14,328 bases of DNA from Alphaproteobacteria bacterium (GTDB lineage Bacteria; Pseudomonadota; Alphaproteobacteria; Micavibrionales; UBA1664). Positions within the stretch are counted from its first letter, which is position 1; each line of letters starts with the position of its first letter. The notes beneath the pieces are model-generated. The model was not told where the DNA came from, did no database searches, and saw only the letters and a list, made by a program, of their open reading frames with translations. The position numbers and the translations under genes are program-made. Location of the stretch: positions 1 through 14,328 of the forward strand of contig JAUHXB010000006.1 in assembly GCA_030427215.1 (NCBI GenBank), given 5' to 3'. Below, in pieces: positions 1 through 8,961 of the stretch.

Positions 1-163
1 TTACGACATTAAAGGGGTCATTGAGATCACTCACCCATGTTTGTGCAATTTTTTTTGATCGTTCCCCCACTAATCCTTGGTCAGGGCCATAAATTATAAT
101 GACGCGCGCCTTGGGGTCAGGGTTTTTAACAAAGGGTTCAATCTGTTTGAAGGTTAATTTCAT
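1..163 (-). CDS. holA: DNA polymerase III delta subunit, N-terminal part (cut by window edge)
   Basis: Only the first 54 codons are present, read leftward from an ATG at 163. The translation starts MKLTFKQIEPF and contains IIIYGPDQGLVGERSKKIA followed by WVSDLNDPFNVV. The YGPDxGLVxER and DPFxVV signatures are typical of the delta subunit of the clamp loader, which opens the beta sliding clamp during replication. The start codon overlaps the lptE stop in an ATGA, so the two genes are probably translationally coupled. The lptE-holA order is common in Gram-negative bacteria, including Alphaproteobacteria. The rest of the protein lies outside the window. Identification rests on the motif and the neighbour together. 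Confidence 0.85.
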   Translation of the reverse strand, partial: MKLTFKQIEPFVKNPDPKARVIIIYGPDQGLVGERSKKIAQTWVSDLNDPFNVV

Positions 164-636
164 CGGTTAAAATAAATTTCCAATTGCGTGATAATGTTAT
201 TGGATAACGCCCTTAAACCTTGTTCACGTGCATCTTGTTCGGTGATAAAGGTTGTAAATTGCCCGGCCAAGATATTATATCCGGTTGTTGATCGGATATC
301 GCGCACGAGCACAGCTTTGTTATTGTTTAAATCAATCAGGCGCATTGTGGTTTTCAAACGAAGTTGAGCGCGCGAGGCCTCATCATCCTTATCAATGCCG
401 ATTTCAACAATTGTTTCTTCAATCGCGGAGACATTGAGTTGATATCTTGGGTTTGAGGCATATCCTTTCCTATGAATGTGATCAATCAAATGATTGCGGA
501 CAATTTGCCCTTCACGATTGGGAATAATACCAATTTCAATATTGGATAATGCGCGCTCTGGCGATTTGGTCCCATAAACAGGCGAAAATCCGCATGCGGT
601 TATAATAAGAAGGCCAATTAAACTTAAATATTTCAT
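160..636 (-). CDS. lptE: LPS-assembly lipoprotein LptE
   Basis: The product has 158 residues. It begins with a lipoprotein signal peptide whose lipobox (LIITAC) places the lipidated cysteine at residue 15, followed by GFSPVYG, the usual start of mature LptE. LptE plugs the LptD barrel in the outer membrane and takes part in placing lipopolysaccharide on the cell surface. Length fits the short alphaproteobacterial LptE family. The stop codon overlaps the holA start. No strong Shine-Dalgarno or clear own promoter is visible. The divergent palindrome at 680-703 carries TATAAT-like sequences on this strand too, but without a good -35. Assignment rests on lipobox, length and holA linkage, because LptE sequences diverge strongly. 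Confidence 0.82.
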   Translation of the reverse strand: MKYLSLIGLLIITACGFSPVYGTKSPERALSNIEIGIIPNREGQIVRNHLIDHIHRKGYASNPRYQLNVSAIEETIVEIGIDKDDEASRAQLRLKTTMRLIDLNNNKAVLVRDIRSTTGYNILAGQFTTFITEQDAREQGLRALSNNIITQLEIYFNR

Positions 637-674
637 GATTAAAACCTATCATATCGCAATAATATTGAAAACCA

Positions 675-703
675 TTGACATTATAGGAATTATATCCTAT
701 AAT
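675..703 (+). promoter_or_regulatory. Consensus sigma-70 promoter for the 709-1290 gene pair
   Basis: TTGACA at 675-680 and TATAAT at 698-703 are separated by exactly 17 nt, a perfect match to the housekeeping consensus. The -10 box ends 5 nt before the ATG at 709, so transcription should begin at or within a base or two of the start codon, giving a leaderless mRNA. There is no Shine-Dalgarno before the ATG, which agrees with this. Confidence 0.8.
680..703. promoter_or_regulatory. Perfect palindrome, candidate operator
   Basis: ATTATAGGA (680-688) and TCCTATAAT (695-703) are exact reverse complements separated by the 6 nt ATTATA. The element fills the space between the -35 and -10 boxes and includes the whole -10 box, the classic position for a repressor that blocks RNA polymerase. 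Because of the symmetry it also places TATAAT on the minus strand, facing lptE. No terminator-like T-run follows it. The cognate regulator is not identifiable in the window. The symmetry is directly visible; the operator role is inferred. Confidence 0.6.
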
Positions 704-708
704 ACCTT

Positions 709-1056
709 ATGACTTATTCAGATACAAACGACACGCCACCTAAACCTAAAAAATCTTATCATGATCAAATCATGATGACGGCTGCTCAGCTTAAGGCCTC
801 AACAGATAAAAATGATGATGACACGCCGACCGAAGTTTTGATGCAACAATTAAAAACCCTAGGCCGCCTACACCATTTAATGGCAAAGGAAGCGCAATTG
901 AAAATCAATGAAAATCGCGAGGCCTTTCAATCCATTTCAATGGCTCTTCGGGCGCAAAACCAATATTGCCGGACCGCCCTTGCCCTTCAATATTTGGAAG
1001 AAAGACAAGATAAAATGGCAAATGCGTCAAACGAACTGCAAAATGAAAATAAGTGA
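709..1056 (+). CDS. Small conserved-type protein of unknown function, first of a pair
   Basis: The product has 115 residues, is hydrophilic, and has no signal peptide or membrane segment. The first 40 residues are rich in Asp, Lys, Thr and Pro and are probably disordered. Residues 41-110 look continuously helical, with a segment ISMALRAQNQYCRTALALQYL. Small proteins with a similar ALRAQxQCR core are, from memory, found next to TGPxTxEGKA proteins like the one that follows, so the pair may be a conserved unit. No function is known to me. Translation probably starts on a leaderless transcript. The next gene begins 9 nt after the stop. The reading frame is supported by its promoter and spacing. 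Confidence 0.7.
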   Translation: MTYSDTNDTPPKPKKSYHDQIMMTAAQLKASTDKNDDDTPTEVLMQQLKTLGRLHHLMAKEAQLKINENREAFQSISMALRAQNQYCRTALALQYLEERQDKMANASNELQNENK

Positions 1057-1065
1057 TTAAAATCA

Positions 1066-1290
1066 ATGAAATATATGACTCATCGCAGACGTAAAAAGAT
1101 TGAAAATGCGAAAAAATTTAAGCCTTGGGAACACTCAACCGGCCCTAACACAGATGAGGGAAAGGCCATATCATCTCAAAACGCCATGAAACATGGCATG
1201 CGAAGCGCCATGATGTTGAATCTTTACAAAGCCATGGCTGACCAAAATCGATATTTGCGTGAGGTTATGCAAGGAAATCGCTTCGGGTGA
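1066..1290 (+). CDS. Small basic protein with TGPxTxEGKA...NAxKHG signature
   Basis: The product has 74 residues with a very basic start (HRRRKK). Residues about 19-45 carry FKPWEHSTGPNTDEGKAISS and then NAMKHGMRS. This signature recurs in short, uncharacterised bacterial proteins, some of them in phage-like or mobile contexts. The basic, Pro/Gly-rich stretch could bind nucleic acid, but that is a guess from composition. It follows the 115-residue protein by 9 nt and should share its transcript. An in-frame ATG at 1075 would remove three residues and cannot be excluded, since neither start has a clear ribosome binding site. Confidence 0.7.
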   Translation: MKYMTHRRRKKIENAKKFKPWEHSTGPNTDEGKAISSQNAMKHGMRSAMMLNLYKAMADQNRYLREVMQGNRFG

Positions 1291-1303
1291 TGACATTTGA
1301 ATA

Positions 1304-1345
1304 TGTCGTCATTGCGAAGGAGCAAAGCGACCATGGCAATCCATA
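1304..1345. repeat. REP-like interspersed repeat, intergenic copy
   Basis: The element reads CGTCATTGC (from 1307), a 20-nt middle, then GCAATCCA (ending 1343). ATTGC at 1311-1315 and GCAAT at 1336-1340 form the outer inverted arms. The form CGTCATTGCGA...GCAATCC is a familiar short repeat scattered through many bacterial genomes, especially between genes. It lies 14 nt after the stop of the 74-residue gene. The outer ends CGTCATT and AATCCA match the element inside ccsA at 8976-9003. Confidence 0.65.
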
Positions 1346-1361
1346 CGACTCTTATCTTTAA

Positions 1362-1384
1362 CGCGAAGCTCATAAAGTTTCGCG
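1362..1384. other. Hairpin of uncertain role
   Basis: CGCGAAGCT (1362-1370) pairs with AGTTTCGCG (1376-1384) across a CATAA loop, giving a 9-bp stem with one G-T pair. A run of seven T residues occurs only about 19 nt later, at 1404-1410, so it is not a standard intrinsic terminator. It could end transcription of the upstream pair weakly or belong to the neighbouring repeat. Confidence 0.45.
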
Positions 1385-1416
1385 AAGTCAAAACGAAGAA
1401 GAATTTTTTTAAAAAT

Positions 1417-1445
1417 TTGACAGGTTCACATTTATTTTCTATAAA
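1417..1445 (+). promoter_or_regulatory. Near-consensus sigma-70 promoter for the 1451 gene
   Basis: TTGACA at 1417-1422 and TATAAA at 1440-1445 are separated by 17 nt. As at 675-703, the -10 box ends exactly 5 nt before the ATG, predicting a leaderless transcript. No Shine-Dalgarno is present. Confidence 0.7.
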
Positions 1446-1450
1446 AAAAT

Positions 1451-1942
1451 ATGATCAGGCCAACAAAAATAGATTTCAATAATGCACATGGGCATAAAGT
1501 TTGGCTCCAAGAGTTTGGAGATAATGGTTTGGATATTGTGTGTAAAACGGCAACTGAAATTAGAGCCGAAGGAGGGCAAGATGTTGGGCGAATTAATTGG
1601 GGAGGCGCAGAATTTAACCAAGTATATGAATCGGCGCAGCCAGATAGTCGGATAGCTGAAATTTATTTTGCAAGATTGGCCATTGATTTGAAAGTAAGTC
1701 AATCCGATGCAACAACGGCATTTCGATCTGTTGTTGGTGGCGGATCAAATTTTGGTATTGCCGTTAAAGATTTAAGAGAGAAGATCGAGAAACGTGTTCT
1801 CCGTTCTCATTACGATACGATGTTTGCGCTAAAAGGTGTGGCATGGGCAGATAATGAAACATATTCGGAAAGAGAGCTATTCCAAAAAGGCTATCGCTCT
1901 ATCATTCCCGCCGATTTGTCGTTTGATTTTATGGGTGTGTAG
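1451..1942 (+). CDS. Hypothetical protein, 163 residues
   Basis: I do not recognise this family. The product is soluble in appearance, with no signal peptide or membrane segment. It contains a glycine-rich stretch SVVGGGSNFGIAVKDLREK near residues 92-110 and a C-terminal half rich in charged and aromatic residues. The two cysteine-poor halves show no catalytic motif I can name. It has its own promoter and probably a leaderless mRNA. Its stop codon lies 4 bp from the gyrB stop on the opposite strand, with no room for a terminator between them. The length, promoter and clean frame support a real gene. Confidence 0.7.
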   Translation: MIRPTKIDFNNAHGHKVWLQEFGDNGLDIVCKTATEIRAEGGQDVGRINWGGAEFNQVYESAQPDSRIAEIYFARLAIDLKVSQSDATTAFRSVVGGGSNFGIAVKDLREKIEKRVLRSHYDTMFALKGVAWADNETYSERELFQKGYRSIIPADLSFDFMGV

Positions 1943-1946
1943 ATCC

Positions 1947-4495
<2,549 letters not shown>

Positions 4496-6070
4496 TTATC
4501 TCATTCTAAGTACGTCTGTAATAGATGGCGGAAGAGGTTTTTGATTTTGACTTTTAAGCCATTCTTCATACATTGAGAACATACCTGCTTCTGCCATATA
4601 CTCTCGACCTTCTTCACCAATATACCAATAATTTTCAATAAAGAATTCGATTGATAATTCGATATCAGGGATAATTTCAATAGCCTTTAATATTGATTTT
4701 TTACCAAATGATAACCATATACCATTGCGTAGATCATCAATGTCAATGTCACTAACTGCATTAAATAGCTGACACAAACCTTCAATATCGTTTTGATCTA
4801 TAGAGTGAGACAATCGCGCGTTGGCAAATTCTATTAATGCTTTTTTCTGAGCAACATAATGATCTTCACCATCTATGCCATAAAGTTGACTTCTTACATG
4901 CCTGGGAATAGCTTGATAAGCTTCGTCAGAGCATAATGAAATTATAGTTGGCAAAAGTTTTGGGTAATCATCACATAACTCCATCCAATCAACCGTGTTA
5001 TCGGCCTCGTTATGAAATTGGTTGTTGCGTAAATGAACCTGAAATCGATGTCCGTGTTTGTTACAAATCACCAAAAGATTATCAGAATAATCATCAAACG
5101 CATTACCTGTATGACCAAATGTATCAAAATTCCAGTCACCTTCATCATGTTCAAATTCGGCCGTGCACCATGACGTTCCCTGCCCAAAGGCATAGGCCGC
5201 ATCCACATTTTGTATGTGAACAATCATATAATCATCATTGGCATGCTTAATTTCAAAATCAGGCTGAATATTTCTTAATGTAAAAAGGGGTATCGTAAAT
5301 GATGGTTTCCCTTGCCACGGTTGCGGTAATTCGGATCGTTCATAACCAGCGGCATCAAGGGCGTTGATGAAGATATCCAATCCTTCACGCGGTATATGTG
5401 GTTCGGCCAAAGCCTTGGCTTCCTGAATTGTTTTAACGCCGAAAACATCAAACCCACTTCCATCTTGTTTATTTCTTGCTAAAAGATAACCGCGCATCGC
5501 ATAGGAAATATCTGAGTCCCAGTCTTCATCTTTCCATTGCCACTCGGTCTTAAGGTCGTTCCAACTATTCACAAGCCAGCGCATATAAGCAGGAGCACAA
5601 TAACCGATACCCGTTGCTGAAAACGTGATGCGTTCGCTCTCCGGTTTTTCTCGTTCTCGTCTTTCACGTTCAATACGGTTTCTGGTAGAAATAATCAAAT
5701 TGTCTTCAATCATCATATCAGCAAAATCATTAATGATGGCGTCGACAACCATATCAATTTGCTCTTCAAATTGAGTCATATGAGCTTCTAGTTCAGTATT
5801 AAATTCTTCCCAAGTGCCGTAACTGGATCGACTATCATCTGTAAGATATCGGTATTGTTTTTGAAATCGTTTTGCTTCTCTAATGAATTTCTCTCCCTCA
5901 TCACTTTCAACCATCATCATCAATGATCCAGAGATACCCATGCCATTATCATTCTCACCTTCGTTTGTTATATAATTATAAGGAAGACCAGCAATCGCAA
6001 CCTGCCTTCGCAATTGCTTGATCAATTTATTTGGATAAGACGACACATCGTTAAAATCTTTTTCTACCAT
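4496..6070 (-). CDS. Protein of unknown function with GTxWCTA (phage/PcfJ-like) signature
   Basis: The product has 524 residues with no signal peptide or membrane segment. Residues 1-150 are charged and largely helical, ending in an Arg/Glu-rich stretch (130-147). The recognisable core is FGQGTSWCTAEFE at about 295-307. It is followed by FDDYSDNLLVI (325-335), RFQVHLRNNQFHNEAD (342-357) and DW at 361-362. The pattern GTxWCTA, F..Y, LxVI, xxQxH, QFxxExD occurs in proteins of phages and mobile elements, including PcfJ-like proteins, as far as I recall. Their biochemical role is unsettled. Residues 370-524 form a helical tail. It has its own TTGACA promoter, a start codon without Shine-Dalgarno, and lies between two housekeeping genes, which suggests an acquired gene. 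Confidence 0.75.
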   Translation of the reverse strand: MVEKDFNDVSSYPNKLIKQLRRQVAIAGLPYNYITNEGENDNGMGISGSLMMMVESDEGEKFIREAKRFQKQYRYLTDDSRSSYGTWEEFNTELEAHMTQFEEQIDMVVDAIINDFADMMIEDNLIISTRNRIERERREREKPESERITFSATGIGYCAPAYMRWLVNSWNDLKTEWQWKDEDWDSDISYAMRGYLLARNKQDGSGFDVFGVKTIQEAKALAEPHIPREGLDIFINALDAAGYERSELPQPWQGKPSFTIPLFTLRNIQPDFEIKHANDDYMIVHIQNVDAAYAFGQGTSWCTAEFEHDEGDWNFDTFGHTGNAFDDYSDNLLVICNKHGHRFQVHLRNNQFHNEADNTVDWMELCDDYPKLLPTIISLCSDEAYQAIPRHVRSQLYGIDGEDHYVAQKKALIEFANARLSHSIDQNDIEGLCQLFNAVSDIDIDDLRNGIWLSFGKKSILKAIEIIPDIELSIEFFIENYWYIGEEGREYMAEAGMFSMYEEWLKSQNQKPLPPSITDVLRMR

Positions 6071-6079
6071 AATTACAGA

Positions 6080-6108
6080 TTAATAAACATATTTTTAACG
6101 CATGTCAA
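6080..6108 (-). promoter_or_regulatory. Sigma-70 promoter for the 524-residue gene
   Basis: On the minus strand TTGACA (6108-6103) and TATTAA (6085-6080) are separated by 17 nt. The -10 box ends 9 nt before the ATG at 6070, so the predicted leader is only about 0-4 nt. There is no Shine-Dalgarno. This is the third nearly leaderless arrangement in the window. Confidence 0.6.
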
Positions 6109-6125
6109 TTTATTGGCATAAAAGA

Positions 6126-6152
6126 AAAACCCCTAGATTTTCTAGGGGTTTT
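6126..6152 (-). terminator. Intrinsic terminator after the BI-1 family gene
   Basis: AAAACCCCTAGA (6126-6137) pairs perfectly with TCTAGGGGTTTT (6141-6152) over a 3-nt loop, a 12-bp stem. On the minus strand it is followed by TTTTTCTTTT, and it lies 26 nt past the stop of the membrane-protein gene. A and T runs on both sides make it potentially bidirectional. It isolates the downstream 524-residue gene, which then needs the promoter at 6080-6108. Confidence 0.88.
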
Positions 6153-6177
6153 AACAAAAGAAATTAATTAAGAAAAT

Positions 6178-6888
6178 CTACTCTCTATTACCGATCAGGC
6201 TGAGGATAAATTGGAAGATCATGATGAAGTTGATATAGAGGCTTAATGCGCCCATCACTGCCATCTTATTATTCATGTCTTCGTGACCACGCGTGGATGA
6301 ATATGTTTCCTTTATATTCTGCGTGTCATACGCGGTTAAAAGCGTATAAATACCAACACCCGCAACCGAAATAATAAATTGCAACATGGATGACCCAAGG
6401 AAAATATTCACCACCGCCGCAATTAAAATACCAATCACACCCATGATCAGGAACGATCTAAATTTACTCAAATCCGTTTTTGTCACATATCCGTAAACCG
6501 ATGTTGCCGCAAATGTTGCCGCGGCAATAAAAAATGCGCGTGCAATATCCGCCCCTGTATAGGCCAGAAATACAACGGATAGTGACGCACCAAAGACAGC
6601 AGAAAACAGGAAGAACATTGTTTTTAGTTGCCCCGCCGATTTTGTCATCACGGCCTTGTGCGAAAATCCGAACCAGATGAACGCCAAGGGCGCAAACATC
6701 ACAACCCATTTTAAGGGCGTGCCAAACAACAAATTAATCGCCGCAGGCCAATTTGCAATTGCAAATGCAACAAGCCCAGTTAAAACCAAACCAAGGCTCA
6801 TAACATTATAAACACCGCGAAAATGATCGCGTAGGCCTTCATCATAAGCCGTAGCAGTTGATCTTGTTTTTGTATTCATCATATTCAT
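6178..6888 (-). CDS. Bax inhibitor-1 / YccA family inner-membrane protein
   Basis: The product has 236 residues with about seven hydrophobic segments. Family hallmarks are GVYNVMSLGLVLTG near residue 25-38, FLAYTGADI, and the C-terminal YDTQNIKETY followed by MGALSLYINFIMIFQFILS. Members include E. coli YccA, which interacts with the FtsH protease, and TMBIM proteins with calcium-leak activity; the role in this organism is unknown. The ATG at 6888 is set by an excellent ribosome binding site, AAGGAGGA, 9 nt upstream. A strong hairpin terminator follows the gene. It is divergent from the redox cluster and shares a 68-bp promoter region with it. Confidence 0.93.
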   Translation of the reverse strand: MNMMNTKTRSTATAYDEGLRDHFRGVYNVMSLGLVLTGLVAFAIANWPAAINLLFGTPLKWVVMFAPLAFIWFGFSHKAVMTKSAGQLKTMFFLFSAVFGASLSVVFLAYTGADIARAFFIAAATFAATSVYGYVTKTDLSKFRSFLIMGVIGILIAAVVNIFLGSSMLQFIISVAGVGIYTLLTAYDTQNIKETYSSTRGHEDMNNKMAVMGALSLYINFIMIFQFILSLIGNRE

Positions 6889-6897
6889 CGTTTAATT

Positions 6898-6905
6898 TCC
6901 TCCTT
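6898..6905 (-). promoter_or_regulatory. Strong Shine-Dalgarno of the BI-1 family gene
   Basis: AAGGAGGA on the minus strand, 9 nt before the ATG at 6888, fixes that start over the inner Met codons at residues 3 and 4. Its strength contrasts with the absent ribosome sites of the orphan genes nearby. Confidence 0.85.
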
Positions 6906-6932
6906 AACAATGACGTATTTGCTCTATATCAT
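6904..6932 (+). promoter_or_regulatory. Candidate promoter for the redox/cytochrome c cluster
   Basis: TTAACA (6904-6909) and TATCAT (6927-6932) are 17 nt apart, each one mismatch from consensus. Transcription would start near 6939, about 18 nt before the ATG at 6957. It overlaps the opposing promoter at 6923-6952. Confidence 0.5.
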
Positions 6933-6952
6933 ATATTAATAAATTGTGGCAA
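6923..6952 (-). promoter_or_regulatory. Candidate promoter for the BI-1 family gene
   Basis: On the minus strand TTGCCA (6952-6947) and TATAGA (6928-6923) are 18 nt apart. Transcription would start near 6916, leaving a short leader that carries the strong ribosome binding site. It is interleaved with the divergent promoter at 6904-6932, so both cannot be occupied at once. Confidence 0.45.
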
Positions 6953-6956
6953 TTCA

Positions 6957-7880
6957 ATGAAAACCGACACGAAAGTTATTTATATGCGTTTATTTTCCAT
7001 TTTTACCTTTTTATTATTTGCAATTCCATCGATTGCATCGGCGCAGATATCATATGATCCCGATCCGCCAGAGGCATTGGAGAGAATGGTCGAACAAGGC
7101 AGCCAAGTTTTTTACCTTGGCGAATTTGAAGGGATGAAAGGATGGGCGTTGATACGCGAAGGGAAGCCTGAATTTTTCTATCAAAATCGTGAGGGAACGG
7201 CTCTTATCATGGGTCTCATGTTCAATCAAGATGGTGAAATGGTCACAATGGGTCAATTGCGCGCCCTTTATCAAGAGGTCGGTGATGACATGTATGCCGT
7301 GACAGGCGGTGCAATTTCAAATTTACCATCATCGGATGAAATCGCATCTGTCACCAATCCAGTTGTTACACAAAATCAAGAAACGCAACCATCAAAGCCT
7401 ATGGTGACCGAGGCCAATTTAACACCTGCAAAACGTATGTATGCCGATTTATTGGCATCCAATTGGGTGACGCTTAATCCAAATGGACAACATGATATTT
7501 TCGCATTTATTGATCCAGATTGCCCGCACTGTAAGGCTTTTCTTCGTGATGCTGAACCTTTCATGACGGATGATGGATTACGCCTTCGTATTATTCCTAT
7601 TGGAATGTCTGACCCCGCGTTAAAAAAGGCGGCCTTATTATTGGCTTCTGCAAATCCTGAAGAACGATTAATGGCCTATGCTAAGGGCGATCAAACGCAA
7701 TTAAATGCACCAGACAATATCAATACGGCGGGTGTTGAATCCAATGTCACCATGATGTTTAAGCATGGGTTTGATGTTACGCCCATTATTGTTTACCGCA
7801 CGAACAAAGGTGAAATTCGTATGATCCGCGGGAAACCATCGGATTATAATATGGTGATCAATGACATCGTCGAAAATTAA
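6957..7880 (+). CDS. DsbC/DsbG-like periplasmic thiol:disulfide protein
   Basis: From the ATG at 6957 the product has 307 residues. A signal peptide runs to about residue 29 (SIASA before QIS). An N-terminal domain carries the DsbC/DsbG-type pattern GKPEFFYQNREGTALIMG followed by a vT-x-QL segment near 97-101. A Pro/Gln/Thr-rich linker leads to a thioredoxin-fold domain with the active site DPDCPHCKAF (CPHC at 189-192) and a VTP cis-proline motif at 274-276. Family members reduce or isomerise disulfides in the periplasm. The start is uncertain: ATG at 6984 gives a tidier signal peptide, and neither has a good ribosome site. Its end overlaps the ResB gene by 20 bp, tying it to cytochrome c maturation. 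Confidence 0.85.
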   Translation: MKTDTKVIYMRLFSIFTFLLFAIPSIASAQISYDPDPPEALERMVEQGSQVFYLGEFEGMKGWALIREGKPEFFYQNREGTALIMGLMFNQDGEMVTMGQLRALYQEVGDDMYAVTGGAISNLPSSDEIASVTNPVVTQNQETQPSKPMVTEANLTPAKRMYADLLASNWVTLNPNGQHDIFAFIDPDCPHCKAFLRDAEPFMTDDGLRLRIIPIGMSDPALKKAALLLASANPEERLMAYAKGDQTQLNAPDNINTAGVESNVTMMFKHGFDVTPIIVYRTNKGEIRMIRGKPSDYNMVINDIVEN

Positions 7881-8961
7881 TACCTTAAAAGATCAATTAT
7901 TAAAAACGGGGCGGCGATTGGCACGCCCCGATTTATTGTTTTGGACATTGCCATACCTGATGATCCTCATTTTTGTGGGGACAATTGCCCAAAAATCAAT
8001 GGGATTATACGAGGCGCAAAAGATGTTTTTTTCATCTTTTTGGTTTTTTTGGTATGGCGTGCCTTTGCCTGGTGGATACAGTGTTCTGGCGTTTATGACA
8101 TTGAATTTAGTGTGCAAATTTTTATTTCTCAGCCCATGGACAAAGGCCAAAATCGGCATTCATATTATTCATCTTTCCATCATTATTTTATTTGTTGGCG
8201 GGTTATTAACCGCAATCACAATGAAAGAAGGTTATATCGCGTTGAGCGAAGGGCAAAGCGGATCGTCCGTAAATGATTACCATGAACGCACTATGACTTT
8301 CACAAATGATGATAACCAAATCGCCATGTCTTTTTATGATTTAAAAAACACCACTATTAGCGATTTGCCTTTTAACGTTAAAATATTAAAAACATGTGTG
8401 AATACCGCCATTCGCCCGCGTGAAAATTTGGATGCCAATAATAATGAAGGCATCGGCGCGGCGTCTATGGCGGAAATGGTATGTGCCGATCCGTTTGTAG
8501 AAAATGAACGTAATATCGCTGGCGTGACCTATCGCGTCAGTGGCGCAGATGAAGGCCAAAATGGGATTTACATTGCCTTTGAAACACGCCAAACGACTGA
8601 TCAAATTAATGGGTATGATGTTCGCCTTGACCGTGAAAATCGTGCCCTGCCTTTTTCTGTTACGCTTAATCGATTTCAACGCGATGTTTATCCGGGGACA
8701 AACATGCCCCGCGATTATGAATCGCGTGTGACCATCCAAGATGGCGATATCATATGGCCCGCCGTGATTTCCATGAATGAGCCTCTGCGGTATGGAGGCT
8801 ATACTTTTTATCAGGCCTCGACATTGATTGACCAAGATGGACAGGCCGTATCGGTGTTAAGCGCGGTGCGTAACCAAGGATGGATATTCCCTTATATCAG
8901 TGGAATTTTATTGGCGGTTGGGCTGCTTATTCATATTTTTATGCGGGTGAAAAAGACATGA
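7861..8961 (+). CDS. resB: System II cytochrome c biogenesis protein, ResB/CcsB type
   Basis: The product has 366 residues. It has three N-terminal membrane segments (about 26-44, 73-91, 100-119), a large periplasmic domain (about 120-340) and a final membrane segment (341-361). Family signatures include PYLMILIFVGTIAQ, GIHIIHLSIIILFVGG with His101 and His104, SMNEPLRYGGYTFYQAS, and WIFPYISGILLAVGLLIH. CcsB and CcsA together export heme and attach it to CXXCH cytochromes. The histidines in the third and fourth segments are the expected heme ligands; which ones bind is inferred. It overlaps the DsbC-like gene by 20 bp and ccsA by an ATGA, so all three are probably translationally coupled. Confidence 0.9.
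   Translation: MTSSKINTLKDQLLKTGRRLARPDLLFWTLPYLMILIFVGTIAQKSMGLYEAQKMFFSSFWFFWYGVPLPGGYSVLAFMTLNLVCKFLFLSPWTKAKIGIHIIHLSIIILFVGGLLTAITMKEGYIALSEGQSGSSVNDYHERTMTFTNDDNQIAMSFYDLKNTTISDLPFNVKILKTCVNTAIRPRENLDANNNEGIGAASMAEMVCADPFVENERNIAGVTYRVSGADEGQNGIYIAFETRQTTDQINGYDVRLDRENRALPFSVTLNRFQRDVYPGTNMPRDYESRVTIQDGDIIWPAVISMNEPLRYGGYTFYQASTLIDQDGQAVSVLSAVRNQGWIFPYISGILLAVGLLIHIFMRVKKT

Noticed and set aside
1304..1384. CRISPR-like array
   Set aside because: There is only one repeat copy here and no regular spacers; the sequence fits a REP-like element.
1362..1410. Intrinsic terminator call for the 709-1290 pair
   Set aside because: The T-run is about 19 nt from the stem, too far for normal intrinsic termination, so it is listed only as a hairpin.
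1297..1482. Plus-strand open frame of 61 codons
   Set aside because: It translates the REP-like repeat, hairpin and promoter region and overlaps the better supported gene at 1451.
1439..1702. Minus-strand open frame of 87 codons
   Set aside because: It is antisense to the 1451 gene, whose promoter and convergence with gyrB are clear; the protein has no recognisable feature.
6858..6956. Upstream extension of the DsbC-like gene
   Set aside because: It would run across the divergent promoters and into the BI-1 gene start; the signal peptide lies downstream of 6984.
7941..8276. Plus-strand open frame of 111 codons inside resB
   Set aside because: It is a shifted frame of the ResB membrane region, with no independent support.
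8386..8835. Minus-strand open frame of 149 codons inside resB
   Set aside because: It is fully antisense to a well-supported ResB domain and shows no family motif or ribosome site.
8880..8957. Upstream extension of ccsA inside resB
   Set aside because: It would overlap resB by over 80 bp and add a sequence unlike CcsA. The ATGA overlap at 8958 matches the coupling style of the cluster.
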